NCBI GenBank assembly: GCA_964511405.1
Contig: CAZEFK010000015.1
Location: 1 to 48,271, forward strand
DNA from: CAZEFK01 sp964511405
GTDB lineage: Bacteria > Pseudomonadota > Alphaproteobacteria > Elsterales > Elsteraceae
Direction of reading: 5' to 3'
Length of the DNA: 48,271 bases
The position numbers were made by a program, and so were the translations under genes. This document shows, piece by piece, positions 34,493 through 42,842 of the stretch (its first letter is position 1; every line of letters starts with the position of its first letter). A model generated the notes under the pieces. That model did no database searches and was not told the DNA's origin. It saw only the letters and a program-made list of their open reading frames with translations.

Positions 34493-35313
34493 CCGGGTCC
34501 CGCGGGCGGCTCGGCGCCTACCTGCTGCTGATCCTGGTCGCCGGGCTGGTGCTGGTGCCGCTGTTGGCGACGGTGCTGGGCGGCTTCAAGTCCGAGGGCG
34601 AGCTGCGCGTCAATCCCTTCGGCTGGCCGCGGGCGTGGGAATGGGACAGCTACGCCGAGATCCTGGGCGGCGCCAAGCTGTGGCGCTCGCTCATGAACTC
34701 GGCCGTCATCGCCGGCTTCAGCGTCGTGCTGACCCTGATCGTCGCCAGCATGGCTGCCTACGTCTTCGCCCAGGTCAAGTTCTTCGGCAGCCGCATGCTG
34801 ATGAACTACTTCCTGGCCGGCCTGCTGTTCCCGGCCGCGACCGCGGTGCTGCCGCTGTTCATCCGGGTGCGCGACCTGGGCCTGCTCGACTCGCTGTGGG
34901 GCGTGGTGCTGCCCCAGGTGGCGTTCAGCCTGGGGCTCAGCATCCTGCTGCTCTACACCTTCTTCCGCCAGCTGCCGGCCGAGCTGTGGGACGCGGCCCT
35001 GGTCGACGGCTGCGGCTACCTGCGCTTCTACTGGCATGTGACGGTGCCGCTGTCGCGGCCGATCCTGGCCACCGTGGCGGTATTCGCGCTGGTCCACAGC
35101 TGGAACGCCTACCTGTTGCCGCTGGTGCTGCTGGACAGCGCCAAGAACTATCCCTGGCCGCTGGCGATCATGGATTTCGCCAGCGAGTACTCGATCGCCT
35201 GGAACCGGATCCTGGCCTTCATCACGCTCAGCATCATCCCGGCCGTGGCGTTTTTCCTGCTGGCCCAGAAGCAGATCATCGCGGGGCTGACCGGCGGCGC
35301 GGTCAAGGGCTAG
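34489..35313 (+). CDS. Sugar ABC transporter permease (MalG/UgpE-like)
   Basis: A 274-residue second permease subunit with six predicted membrane segments. TM1 is LGAYLLLILVAGLVLVPLLA; the EAA loop is ELWDAALVDGCGYLRFYWHV (~residues 165-184). The C-terminus ends GLTGGAVKG, typical of carbohydrate permeases of this class. The start overlaps the first permease. Its TAG stop shares a CTAG tetranucleotide with the pcaG stop on the other strand. Confidence 0.9.
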   Translation: MTGSRGRLGAYLLLILVAGLVLVPLLATVLGGFKSEGELRVNPFGWPRAWEWDSYAEILGGAKLWRSLMNSAVIAGFSVVLTLIVASMAAYVFAQVKFFGSRMLMNYFLAGLLFPAATAVLPLFIRVRDLGLLDSLWGVVLPQVAFSLGLSILLLYTFFRQLPAELWDAALVDGCGYLRFYWHVTVPLSRPILATVAVFALVHSWNAYLLPLVLLDSAKNYPWPLAIMDFASEYSIAWNRILAFITLSIIPAVAFFLLAQKQIIAGLTGGAVKG

Positions 35314-35888
35314 AGGTCGAAGAACACCGTCTCGTCCGGCCCCTGCATGCGGATGTCGAAATGGTAGACCGCGCCGCCCGGCAAGTCCTCGCGCCGGGCG
35401 ATGAGCGTTCCCCGGCGGTCGGCCGGCACCGCTGCCAGCAGCGGGTCGGCGGCGTTGGCCGCGGCCTCGTCCGAGAAATAGATCCGCGTGAAGGCGTGGA
35501 CCAGCAGGCCGCGCATCAGCACGATCACGTCGACATGGGGCGCCTCGCCGTCGGCGGCACCCGGCTTGACCGTGCGGAAGCGGAAGCGGTGTTCGGGATC
35601 GGTGCCGGTGCCGCAGCGGCCGAAGCCCGTGAAGCCGAGGGCCGCGCCTACGGGCCGGCCCTGGGCGTCGCGCTGGGCGATCTCGATCAGGGCGTCGCCG
35701 ATCGGCTTGCCGTCGCCGTCGAACACGCGGCCGATGATCTCGATCGCTTCGCCGGGGGTGCTGCGGTCGGCGAGCTCGGCGCCGAAGGCGCTGGCATAGG
35801 CGTAGCCGTACTGCGCCGGCGCCAGGCCGTAGGCGAAATAGGGTCCGACCGTCTGCGACGGGGTCTGGTCGAGCGTGTTGCGGGTCAT
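35310..35888 (-). CDS. pcaG: Protocatechuate 3,4-dioxygenase alpha subunit
   Basis: A 192-residue subunit of the intradiol dioxygenase that opens protocatechuate to beta-carboxy-cis,cis-muconate in the beta-ketoadipate pathway. The start TPSQTVGPYFAYGL is characteristic of PcaG. The middle has RTVKPGAADGEAPHVDVIVL and MRGLLVHAFTRIYFSDEAA. The end is YHFDIRMQGPDETVFFDL, the standard PcaG tail. The alpha subunit lacks the full iron ligand set, as expected. Its ATG overlaps the pcaH stop by 4 bases. The rest of the pathway (pcaB, pcaC, pcaD) is not in the window. Confidence 0.93.
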   Translation of the reverse strand: MTRNTLDQTPSQTVGPYFAYGLAPAQYGYAYASAFGAELADRSTPGEAIEIIGRVFDGDGKPIGDALIEIAQRDAQGRPVGAALGFTGFGRCGTGTDPEHRFRFRTVKPGAADGEAPHVDVIVLMRGLLVHAFTRIYFSDEAAANAADPLLAAVPADRRGTLIARREDLPGGAVYHFDIRMQGPDETVFFDL

Positions 35889-36598
35889 CGGCGGGTCTCC
35901 ATGGGGGTCTCGTCGGGCCCGCGCAGCACGATGTCGAAGACATAGCCGAGCGCGAAGCCCGACTCGGTGACGTCCAGGCTGAAGCCCGCGACCAGGCGGT
36001 CGCGCGCCCGCTCCGGCGTGCCCTGGAAGATCGGGTCGTAGGCCAGCAGCGGGTCGCCCGGGAAGTACATCTGGGTCACCAGCCGGCTGGCGATGTGGCC
36101 GCCGAACAGCGAGAAGTGCAGGTGGTTGGGGCGCCAGGCGTTGGGATGGTTGCCCCAGGGATAGGCGCCCGGCTTGATGGTCAGGAACCGGTAGCGGCCC
36201 TCGGCATCGGTGACGGCGCGCCCGGCGCCCAGGAAGTTGGCGTCGAGCGGCGCGTCATGCTGGTCGACCTCATGGATGTAGCGGCCGGCGGCGTTGGCCT
36301 GCCACAGCTCGACCAGGGTGCCGGACACCGGCTGCCCGCGCTCGTCGAGCACGCGGCCGGTGACGATGATCCGCTCGCCCAGGGGCGCGCCGTTGCGCGC
36401 GGCGTTGCGGGTGAGGTCGTGGTCGAGCGGGCCCAGGCGGTCCCGGCCGAACAGGGGTGCGGCGAGCGGTGCCAGCGAGTCCGGCACCGGGACCAGCGGC
36501 TTGGTCGGCGCGCGCAGTGGCGTCGACTTGTAGGCCGGCCACAGATAGGCCGGATGGCTGTCCCAGTCGCGCGGGCTGAGCCGCGGGCGCTCGCTCAT
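35885..36598 (-). CDS. pcaH: Protocatechuate 3,4-dioxygenase beta subunit
   Basis: A 237-residue catalytic subunit carrying the non-haem Fe(III). Visible motifs: RDWDSHPAYLWPAYKSTPLR at the start, GRVLDERGQPVSGTLVELWQ and ANAAGRYIHEVDQHDAPLD (first Tyr ligand region), then YPWGNHPNAWRPNHLHFSLF with the Tyr/His ligands (Y-x-W...H-x-H). ATG 36598 follows GAGGACATCCC; 14 further open codons upstream are ignored. It precedes pcaG and diverges from a LysR gene, the usual arrangement for a pca regulator. Confidence 0.94.
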   Translation of the reverse strand: MSERPRLSPRDWDSHPAYLWPAYKSTPLRAPTKPLVPVPDSLAPLAAPLFGRDRLGPLDHDLTRNAARNGAPLGERIIVTGRVLDERGQPVSGTLVELWQANAAGRYIHEVDQHDAPLDANFLGAGRAVTDAEGRYRFLTIKPGAYPWGNHPNAWRPNHLHFSLFGGHIASRLVTQMYFPGDPLLAYDPIFQGTPERARDRLVAGFSLDVTESGFALGYVFDIVLRGPDETPMETRR

Positions 36599-36690
36599 GG
36601 GGATGTCCTCGATGATGGCCGAACGACTGTAGGCCGGCACGGAAAGTCATGTAAAATGAGGTTTCGTCGCTTCTTGCATAACCATCCGTG

Positions 36691-37629
36691 ATGGACCCTT
36701 CGGCCCTGGCGCGCCTTCGCCTGCGCCATCTGCGCTGTTTCCTGGCGGTGATCCAGCACGGCCATCTGAGCCGGGCGGCGGCGGCGCTGGGTCTCAGCCA
36801 GCCGGCGGTGACCAAGACGGTCGGCGAGCTGGAAGCGATCCTGGCGGTGCGGCTGTTCGAGCGCGGCCGGCATGGCGCGGTGCCGACCGCGGCGGCCGAG
36901 GCATTCCGCCGGCATGCCCATGACAGCTTGGCGGCGCTGGCGCGTGGCGTCGACAGCGTGGCGCCGGCCGAGCACGCCGAGCGGCTGCGCCTGGGGGCCC
37001 TGCCGACCGTGGCGGCCTCGGTGCTGGCGGTGGCGCTGGCGTCGTTCCGGGCGGCGCAGCCCCAGGTGCCGGTGCGGGTCGACACCGACGCCAACCCGGC
37101 GCTGCTCGCCGCCCTCCGCGCCCAGGCCCTCGACGCCGTGGTCGGCCGCCTGGCCGAGCCCGGCCAGATGGTGGGTCTGACCTTCGAGCACCTCGTCGCG
37201 GAGCCGATCGTGATCGCGGCGCGCCCCGGCCATCCGGTCCTGGACGGCGGTACCAGGCTCGGCGCATTCCCGCTGGTGCTGCCGCTGCCCGGCACCAGCC
37301 TGCGCCACGCCGCCGACAGCTTCCTGCAGGCCCGGGGCGTGGTGCCCGGCCTGGGCGTGGTCGAGACTCTGTCGGTGTCGCTTGGCCGCAACCTGGCCCG
37401 CCGCAGCGACGCGCTGTGGTTCACCGCCCTCGGCGTGGTCGAGCCGGATGTGGCGGCGGGCCTGCTGGTCCGCGTCCCGACGCCGCCGGTGGGCGCCGAG
37501 GAGCCGTTGGGCCTGCTGCTGCGCACCGATCTGCTGCCGTCGGCGCCCTTGCAGGCCTTGATCGGGGCGATCCGGGCGGCGGCCGCGGCCCGGTTGACGG
37601 CCGCCCCGAAGGCGCCGATGGTCGGGTAG
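36691..37629 (+). CDS. LysR-family regulator, probably of pca genes (PcaQ-like)
   Basis: A 312-residue LysR protein. The HTH is RLRHLRCFLAVIQHGHLSRA, AAALGLSQPAVTKTVGELEA, with LFERGRHGAVPTAAAEAF after it; an effector-binding domain follows. It diverges from pcaHG across 92 bases. This context and the HLRCFLAV start resemble PcaQ, which activates pca genes with beta-carboxymuconate as inducer in rhizobia. ATAACC at 36678-36683 matches one half of the reported PcaQ site, but the other half is not clear. It could control only pcaHG. A GTG directly before the ATG is an alternative start. Confidence 0.87.
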   Translation: MDPSALARLRLRHLRCFLAVIQHGHLSRAAAALGLSQPAVTKTVGELEAILAVRLFERGRHGAVPTAAAEAFRRHAHDSLAALARGVDSVAPAEHAERLRLGALPTVAASVLAVALASFRAAQPQVPVRVDTDANPALLAALRAQALDAVVGRLAEPGQMVGLTFEHLVAEPIVIAARPGHPVLDGGTRLGAFPLVLPLPGTSLRHAADSFLQARGVVPGLGVVETLSVSLGRNLARRSDALWFTALGVVEPDVAAGLLVRVPTPPVGAEEPLGLLLRTDLLPSAPLQALIGAIRAAAAARLTAAPKAPMVG

Positions 37630-37631
37630 CG

Positions 37632-38594
37632 ATGCAGTCGCCTCCGATCACGGCCGAGGAGCAGGCCGCCCTCGATGCGCTCGAGCGCCGTCTTGGGCGC
37701 GTGCTGCTGGGACAGCGGCTGGGGCTCGAGCGCGATCATGAGGCCCAGGTGTTCCGGGCCGGCACGCATGTCTTCCACCTGGAGAATTGGTATTCGTTCC
37801 ACGGCTTGATCCGCAGCGGCCTGCGGCTGGCCGGCCTCCATGGCCGCGGCCGGCGCAACGCACTGGCCTTCGATGTGCGCCGCAACGATGTCGTGCTGCC
37901 GCGGCTGCCGGCGCCGTTCGACGGGCTGACCGTGCTACAGCTGTCGGACCTGCATGTCGACATGAACGACCGCTTCGTCGACGCCCTGATCCAGTGCGTG
38001 GCGTCGCTCGACTACCAGGTTTGCGTCCTGACCGGCGATTACCGGGCGCGGACCTACGGCCCGTTCGGGGCGACGCTGGACGGCCTGCGGCGGCTGCGTG
38101 AGCATCTCCGGCCGCCGGTCTATGCGGTGCTGGGGAACCACGACACGATCCGGCTGGTCCCGGGCATGGAAGCGGCCGGCTATCGGCTCCTGATGAACGA
38201 AAGCGTGGCGCTCGCCCGCGGCGGGACGGCGCTGCACCTGGCCGGCATCGATGACGCCCACTATTACCGGACCGACAGCATCGACCGGGCCGCGGCGGCG
38301 ATTCCCAGCGCGGCCGCGGCGATCCTGCTGTCGCACACGCCCGAGGCCTACCGGCATGCGGCGCATGCCGGTTTCGACCTGATGCTGTGCGGGCACACCC
38401 ATGGCGGCCAGATCTGCCTGCCGGGCGGTATCCCGATCCTGACCGACGCCGACAGCCCGCGCGCCTTCGCCCGCGGACCATGGCGCTATCACGGCATGGC
38501 CGGCTACACCTCGGTCGGAGCCGGGACGTCGATCGTCGACGTGCGTTTCAACTGCCCGCCCGAGGTCACGCTGCACCGGCTGCGCTGCGGTTGA
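37632..38594 (+). CDS. Calcineurin-like metallophosphoesterase
   Basis: A 320-residue two-metal phosphoesterase. All five blocks are present: QLSDLHVD (D-x-H), LTGDYRAR (GD), AVLGNHDTI (GNHD), LLSHTPEAYRHA and CGHTHGGQICLPGG (GHTHGGQ). There is no signal peptide and no N-terminal membrane helix, unlike many YaeI-type relatives, so it is probably cytoplasmic. ATG 37632 starts 2 bases after the LysR stop, so the genes may be cotranscribed, though no link to protocatechuate is evident. The substrate is unknown. Confidence 0.88.
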   Translation: MQSPPITAEEQAALDALERRLGRVLLGQRLGLERDHEAQVFRAGTHVFHLENWYSFHGLIRSGLRLAGLHGRGRRNALAFDVRRNDVVLPRLPAPFDGLTVLQLSDLHVDMNDRFVDALIQCVASLDYQVCVLTGDYRARTYGPFGATLDGLRRLREHLRPPVYAVLGNHDTIRLVPGMEAAGYRLLMNESVALARGGTALHLAGIDDAHYYRTDSIDRAAAAIPSAAAAILLSHTPEAYRHAAHAGFDLMLCGHTHGGQICLPGGIPILTDADSPRAFARGPWRYHGMAGYTSVGAGTSIVDVRFNCPPEVTLHRLRCG

Positions 38595-38651
38595 TCCGTC
38601 GCCGGGCGGCGACGATAGTCGGCACCGCCGATACCGGAGGGGAGAGGGCGC

Positions 38652-39407
38652 ATGCAGATCGACGTTCGCGGACGGCGGGTCGTCGTCGCCGGCGGCAGCC
38701 GAGGCATCGGCCGCGCGATCGCGCTGGCCTTCGCCGAGGCGGGCGCCGCCGTGTCGGTGTGCGCGCGCGGCGCGGCGGCGCTGGAGGCAACCCGGGCCGA
38801 GCTGGCGGCCTTCGGCGGCGTCGCGCATGCCGGCGTTTGCGACCTGGCCGACGAGGCGGCGATCGCCGGCTATATGGAGGCGGCAGCGGCGGCGCTCGGC
38901 GGCGTCGACGTGCTGGTCAACAACGCCACCGCTGCCGCCGAGGGCGACGGCGAGGACGCGTGGGCGGGCAGCCTGTCGGTCGACCTGCTGGCGGCCGTGC
39001 GCGCCTCGCGCCACGCCCTGCCGCATCTGAAGCGCAGCGCCGCCGCCGCGATCGTCAACATCGCCTCGGGCTCGGGCCTCAACCCCTCGGTGCGGACGCC
39101 GGCCTATGGTACCGCCAAGGCCGCGGTCATCCACTACACTCGGACGCAGGCGGCGGCTCTGGCTGCGGACGGCATCCGGGTCAATTGCGTCGCACCGGGC
39201 TCGATCGAGTTCCCCGGCGGCTCGTGGCTGCGCCGCAAGACCGAAAATCCCGACCTCTATAACGCAGTCCTGGCGTCCTGCCCGGCCGGGCGCCTGGGCC
39301 GGCCCGAGGAGGTGGCGGCCGTCGTTCTGTTCCTGGCCTCGCCGCTCGCCGGCTGGGTCACCGCGCAGGTGGTCGGGGTCAATGGCGGCCAGGGGCTGCG
39401 GCGCTAA
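38652..39407 (+). CDS. Short-chain dehydrogenase/reductase (SDR)
   Basis: A 251-residue classical SDR. Cofactor motif VVVAGGSRGIGRAIA; NNAT replaces the usual NNAG at residues ~90-93. The active site has Ser in IVNIASGSGL and Tyr-x-x-x-Lys in YGTAKAAVIH; the C-terminus is RLGRPEEVAAVVLFLASPLA. ATG follows GGAGGGGAGAGGGCGC. Its TAA overlaps by 4 bases the TAG stop of the convergent large repeat protein. It is likely a ketoreductase or dehydrogenase of unknown substrate. Confidence 0.9.
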   Translation: MQIDVRGRRVVVAGGSRGIGRAIALAFAEAGAAVSVCARGAAALEATRAELAAFGGVAHAGVCDLADEAAIAGYMEAAAAALGGVDVLVNNATAAAEGDGEDAWAGSLSVDLLAAVRASRHALPHLKRSAAAAIVNIASGSGLNPSVRTPAYGTAKAAVIHYTRTQAAALAADGIRVNCVAPGSIEFPGGSWLRRKTENPDLYNAVLASCPAGRLGRPEEVAAVVLFLASPLAGWVTAQVVGVNGGQGLRR

Positions 39408-41953
39408 AAGATGAAGTCCGAGGCCCTGAAGCCGGTGGCGCCGAGGATCTGGATGGTCTGGACGCCGGACGACGCGCCGGGCAGTTGGATGCTGATGCCG
39501 TTGGCGTAGGTTGTGACGGCGGCGGCGACCATGGCGCTGCCGAAGGTGGTATGGACGCCGCCGATATAGCCGCCGGAGTTGTCCACATCATAGAGGTCGA
39601 TGACGTCGCGTCCCGACTGGAAGTTGACGATCTTCGCCGTGCCGCCATAGACGCGCGAACTGATCACGAAGGTGTTCGAGACGGATCCGGCGAACAGCAC
39701 GTCGTCGCAATAGACGCTGCTGGTCAACTGGTCGGCGCCGGTGCCGCCGACCAGCGTCTGCGGGGTCCCGATCCCGGCGTTGAGGGTCGCGTTGCCGCTG
39801 CCGCCGAACAGGGTATCGGCGGAGCTGCTGCCGCCGGTGAGGGTGCAGTTGCCGCTGCCGCCCACCAGCACGCAGGCGCCCGCCCCGGAGTTCGCGATCA
39901 CGGCGTTGGCGGTGCCGCCGAACAGGGTCTCGGCGCCGGCGCTGGCGGTGATGGTGTCGATGCCGCTGGGGCTGCTGTTGGTGCGCCCGATCAGCACGCT
40001 GCCGGTGCTGATGCCGGTGATCGCCTTGGCACTGGCGCCCGAGAAATAATTGCCGTCGCTGCCGAAGATCGTGGTCGCCGCGCTGCCGCCGAGAATCGTG
40101 TCCAGGCCGCCGCCGCCGATCAGCACTTGGCCGCTGCCCGAGCCGCCGACCAGGCTTGAGCTGCCGGCGCCGCCGAAGACCGTCGCCGCTGCGCCGGCGG
40201 CCGACACCGTATCGTTGTTCGGTCCGCCGACATAGACGATCGAGCTCGCCGACGGCAGGGTGATGCTGGTGCTTCCGGCCGCCAGCAGGTTGCGCACGAC
40301 GCGGGTGTCGGCGATCGAGGGCACGCTCAGGTTCAGCGTTGTCGGCGCGGCGCCCGAGACGTCGAGCTCGCCCAGCCCGTTGCCGCCCAGATCGAAGCTG
40401 GTGCCGCTGCGGATCATCGAGGGCCCGACCAGCAGCACGGCGCTGCCGGTACCGCCGGCGATGACCGAGGTCGGCAGGGCGCTGGTCGCGGCGGTGGTCG
40501 ACAGCCCGGCATGGACGCCGGCGGCCGACAGAACCAGCGCCGGGATGCTGGTGAAGGTGACGCCGCTGAGGTTGATCGGGCCGCCGCCGGTGGTGACCTG
40601 CACCGTCTCGATGCCGGTGCCGATGATCTGGCTGACCGATCCCCCGCCACCCGCCAGGTCGAAATAGCCCGCCGCCAGCGTGCCGGTGCTGACGCTGATC
40701 GTGTTCACGCTCTGGAAGTTGGCCGCCGGGATCAGGTTCAGGCCGTAGCTGCCGCCGCCGGTCAGTTGGAGCGTGCCGGCGCCGCTGCTGCCGTTGATGC
40801 TATCGCCCGCGCCGAGGGTGGCCGCGGTGCCGAGGATGGTGTCGTAGGCGCCGTCGCCCAGGACCGAATCGGAGCCGCCGCCGAGGGTGAACATATGGGG
40901 TGCGGCGCTGTACGCGACCAGCAGCGAGACGTCGTTGTCGTAGAAATTGCCGGCGACGATGTCGGGCCGGCCGTTGCCGAGGTTCGCCACGGCGACCACG
41001 CGGGGGCCGGAGCCGACGGCGAAGGTCTGTTGGGTGTAGTTGGTGCCGGTGCCGTCGCCCAGCAGCACCGAAACCGTATTGTTGTTGGCGTTGGCCGTGA
41101 TGATGTCGGGATGGCCATTGCCCAGGTCGGCGATGGCCAGGCCGCTCGGGCCGGTGCCGCCGGTCAGCGCGACGGTCGAGGCCGTGAAGGCGGTGCCGGT
41201 GCCGTTGCCCAGCAGGACGCTGACGCTGTTGCCGCCCGAGTTCGCGACGACGATGTCGGGATGGCCGTTGCCGAGATCGGCCACCCGGACGTCGATGGGC
41301 GAGCTGCCGACCGTGTAGGTCGAGGCGGTGAAGTTGGTCCCGGTGCCGTCGCCCAGGAAGACCGTGATCGTGCCGTCATTGCGGTTGGTGACGATGATGT
41401 CGGGATGGCCGTTGCCGAGGTCGGCGACGACGACGCTCTCGGGATTGTTGCCGGTGGCGTATGAGGCGGCCGTGAAGCTGCTGCCGCTGCCGTCGCCCAG
41501 CAGCACCGAGATGGTGTTGCTGTAGCCGTTGGTGGCGACGATGTCGGGATGGCCGTTGCCCAGGTTGGCGATCGCCACGCCCTGCGGCTGGGTGCCCACG
41601 ACATAGTTCGACGCGGTCTGGTAGCTGGTGCCGTTGTAGACGCCGTTGGCCAGCAGCACCGAGACATCGCCGCTGCTGTAGTTGGCGGTAACCAGGTCGG
41701 GATGGCCGTTGCCCAGATCGCCGACCGCCAGCCCGTCGGGATAGCTGCCGGTGCTATAGGTGTAGGGCGTGAAGCTGGTGTAGGAGCCGGTGTTGAGCAG
41801 CACCGAAATGTTATTGCTGCCGGCATCCGCGACGATGATGCTGGAATAGCCGCCACCCAGGTCGGCAATGGCGATCGCCTGGGGGCTGGTTCCTGCCGCG
41901 AAGGTCTGCTGCGGTTGGAACCCGTAATAACCACCACCCCCACCACCAGCCAT
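39404..41953 (-). CDS. Seven-repeat FG-GAP/VCBS beta-propeller with C-terminal RTX-like region, probable type I secreted protein
   Basis: An 849-residue extracellular-type protein. Seven ~49-residue repeats with core ADLGNGHPDIVVAN...SVSVLLGDGTG (about residues 28-370) match a complete seven-bladed propeller; the N-terminal FQPQQTFAAG strand could close the ring. A Gly/Ser/Thr/Asp-rich region follows with GG-rich nonapeptide-like turns (GGSGSGQVLIGGGGLDTILG). The C-terminus is FRASDFIF, typical of type I secretion substrates. There is no N-terminal signal peptide. ATG 41953 follows GACGAGGGCGCG; the frame further upstream runs into the neighbouring permease. No secretion ATPase or membrane-fusion gene is adjacent. 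Roles in adhesion or surface-layer formation are possible. Confidence 0.82.
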   Translation of the reverse strand: MAGGGGGGYYGFQPQQTFAAGTSPQAIAIADLGGGYSSIIVADAGSNNISVLLNTGSYTSFTPYTYSTGSYPDGLAVGDLGNGHPDLVTANYSSGDVSVLLANGVYNGTSYQTASNYVVGTQPQGVAIANLGNGHPDIVATNGYSNTISVLLGDGSGSSFTAASYATGNNPESVVVADLGNGHPDIIVTNRNDGTITVFLGDGTGTNFTASTYTVGSSPIDVRVADLGNGHPDIVVANSGGNSVSVLLGNGTGTAFTASTVALTGGTGPSGLAIADLGNGHPDIITANANNNTVSVLLGDGTGTNYTQQTFAVGSGPRVVAVANLGNGRPDIVAGNFYDNDVSLLVAYSAAPHMFTLGGGSDSVLGDGAYDTILGTAATLGAGDSINGSSGAGTLQLTGGGSYGLNLIPAANFQSVNTISVSTGTLAAGYFDLAGGGGSVSQIIGTGIETVQVTTGGGPINLSGVTFTSIPALVLSAAGVHAGLSTTAATSALPTSVIAGGTGSAVLLVGPSMIRSGTSFDLGGNGLGELDVSGAAPTTLNLSVPSIADTRVVRNLLAAGSTSITLPSASSIVYVGGPNNDTVSAAGAAATVFGGAGSSSLVGGSGSGQVLIGGGGLDTILGGSAATTIFGSDGNYFSGASAKAITGISTGSVLIGRTNSSPSGIDTITASAGAETLFGGTANAVIANSGAGACVLVGGSGNCTLTGGSSSADTLFGGSGNATLNAGIGTPQTLVGGTGADQLTSSVYCDDVLFAGSVSNTFVISSRVYGGTAKIVNFQSGRDVIDLYDVDNSGGYIGGVHTTFGSAMVAAAVTTYANGISIQLPGASSGVQTIQILGATGFRASDFIF
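40955..41860 (-). repeat. Seven tandem ~147-bp coding repeats
   Basis: The plus-strand sequence GATGTCGGGATGGCCGTTGC and close variants recur about every 142-154 bases near 40960, 41102, 41251, 41397, 41540, 41694 and (diverged) 41838. They encode the propeller blades. The first and last blades are the most diverged, as expected for internal duplication from the middle. Confidence 0.75.
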
Positions 41954-42020
41954 CGCGCCCTCGTCAGCTCCCGATTCCGCGTCGGGAGGATGTCGACTTG
42001 ATCTTAAGCGAACCTTAAGC

Positions 42021-42842
42021 TTATTTAACGGCGCCGACCGACAGACCCTGGACCAGGTAGCGCTGGAGCCAGGCGAACAGAACCGCGACCGGCAGCGTGG
42101 CGACCAGCGTCGCCGCCATGACATGGTGCCACTCGATGGTGTAGCGGCCGCCGACCAGGCTGAATACCTGGATCGGCAGGGTATAGGTGTCGGCCGAGCG
42201 CAGCATGGTCAGGGCCACGACGAACTCGTTCCAGCCATTGATGAAGGCGAACAGCGCGGTCACGCCCATGGCCGGCAGCGCCAGCGGCAGGAAGATGCGG
42301 ACCAGGCTGGCCAGGCGCCCGGCGCCGTCGATCCACGCCGCCTCTTCGATGTCGCGCGGGATCGTCGCGAAGTAGCTCTGCAGCATCCACACCGTGAACG
42401 CCGTGTTGAAGGCGGCGTAGATCAGCACCAGCGAGGTCAGGCTGTCGATCAGCCCCAGGGCGGCGATCAGGCGGAACAGTCCCACCACCAGCACGATCGG
42501 CGACAGCATCTGGGTTATCAGCAGGAACTGACGGTAGCCACCCTTGCCTGGGAAGTGCTGGCGCGACAGGGCATAGGCGGCCGGAATCCCGACCGCCAGC
42601 GCCAGCGCGGTGGCCAGCGCGCTGACGGTCAGACTGTTGACCACCGCCCGGCCCATGTTGGTCGCCTGCCACATGTCGGCGAAATTCTCCCAGGCCAGTC
42701 GGCTGGGCAGCCAGCGCGGCGGGAAGGCGAAGACCTCTTCGCGCGGCTTCAGCGCCGTGGTCAGCATTACCGCGAACGGGAACAGCGTGATCAGGATCAG
42801 CGGCGACAGCAGACCCCAGGCGATCAGGCTACGCTTGAGCAT
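42021..42842 (-). CDS. Carbohydrate ABC transporter permease (MalG-like)
   Basis: A 273-residue inner-membrane permease with six hydrophobic segments. TM1 is LLSPLILITLFPFAVMLTTA; the EAA loop is DIEEAAWIDGAGRLASLVRI (~residues 165-184); the tail QGLSVGAVK is typical of the class. It overlaps the preceding permease gene by 14 bases and is last of a three-gene operon. No ATPase gene is present in the cluster. Confidence 0.9.
   Translation of the reverse strand: MLKRSLIAWGLLSPLILITLFPFAVMLTTALKPREEVFAFPPRWLPSRLAWENFADMWQATNMGRAVVNSLTVSALATALALAVGIPAAYALSRQHFPGKGGYRQFLLITQMLSPIVLVVGLFRLIAALGLIDSLTSLVLIYAAFNTAFTVWMLQSYFATIPRDIEEAAWIDGAGRLASLVRIFLPLALPAMGVTALFAFINGWNEFVVALTMLRSADTYTLPIQVFSLVGGRYTIEWHHVMAATLVATLPVAVLFAWLQRYLVQGLSVGAVK

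Noticed and set aside
36678..36690. Full PcaQ binding site before the LysR gene
   Set aside because: ATAACC matches one half of the known site, but the expected GGTTAA half is not present.
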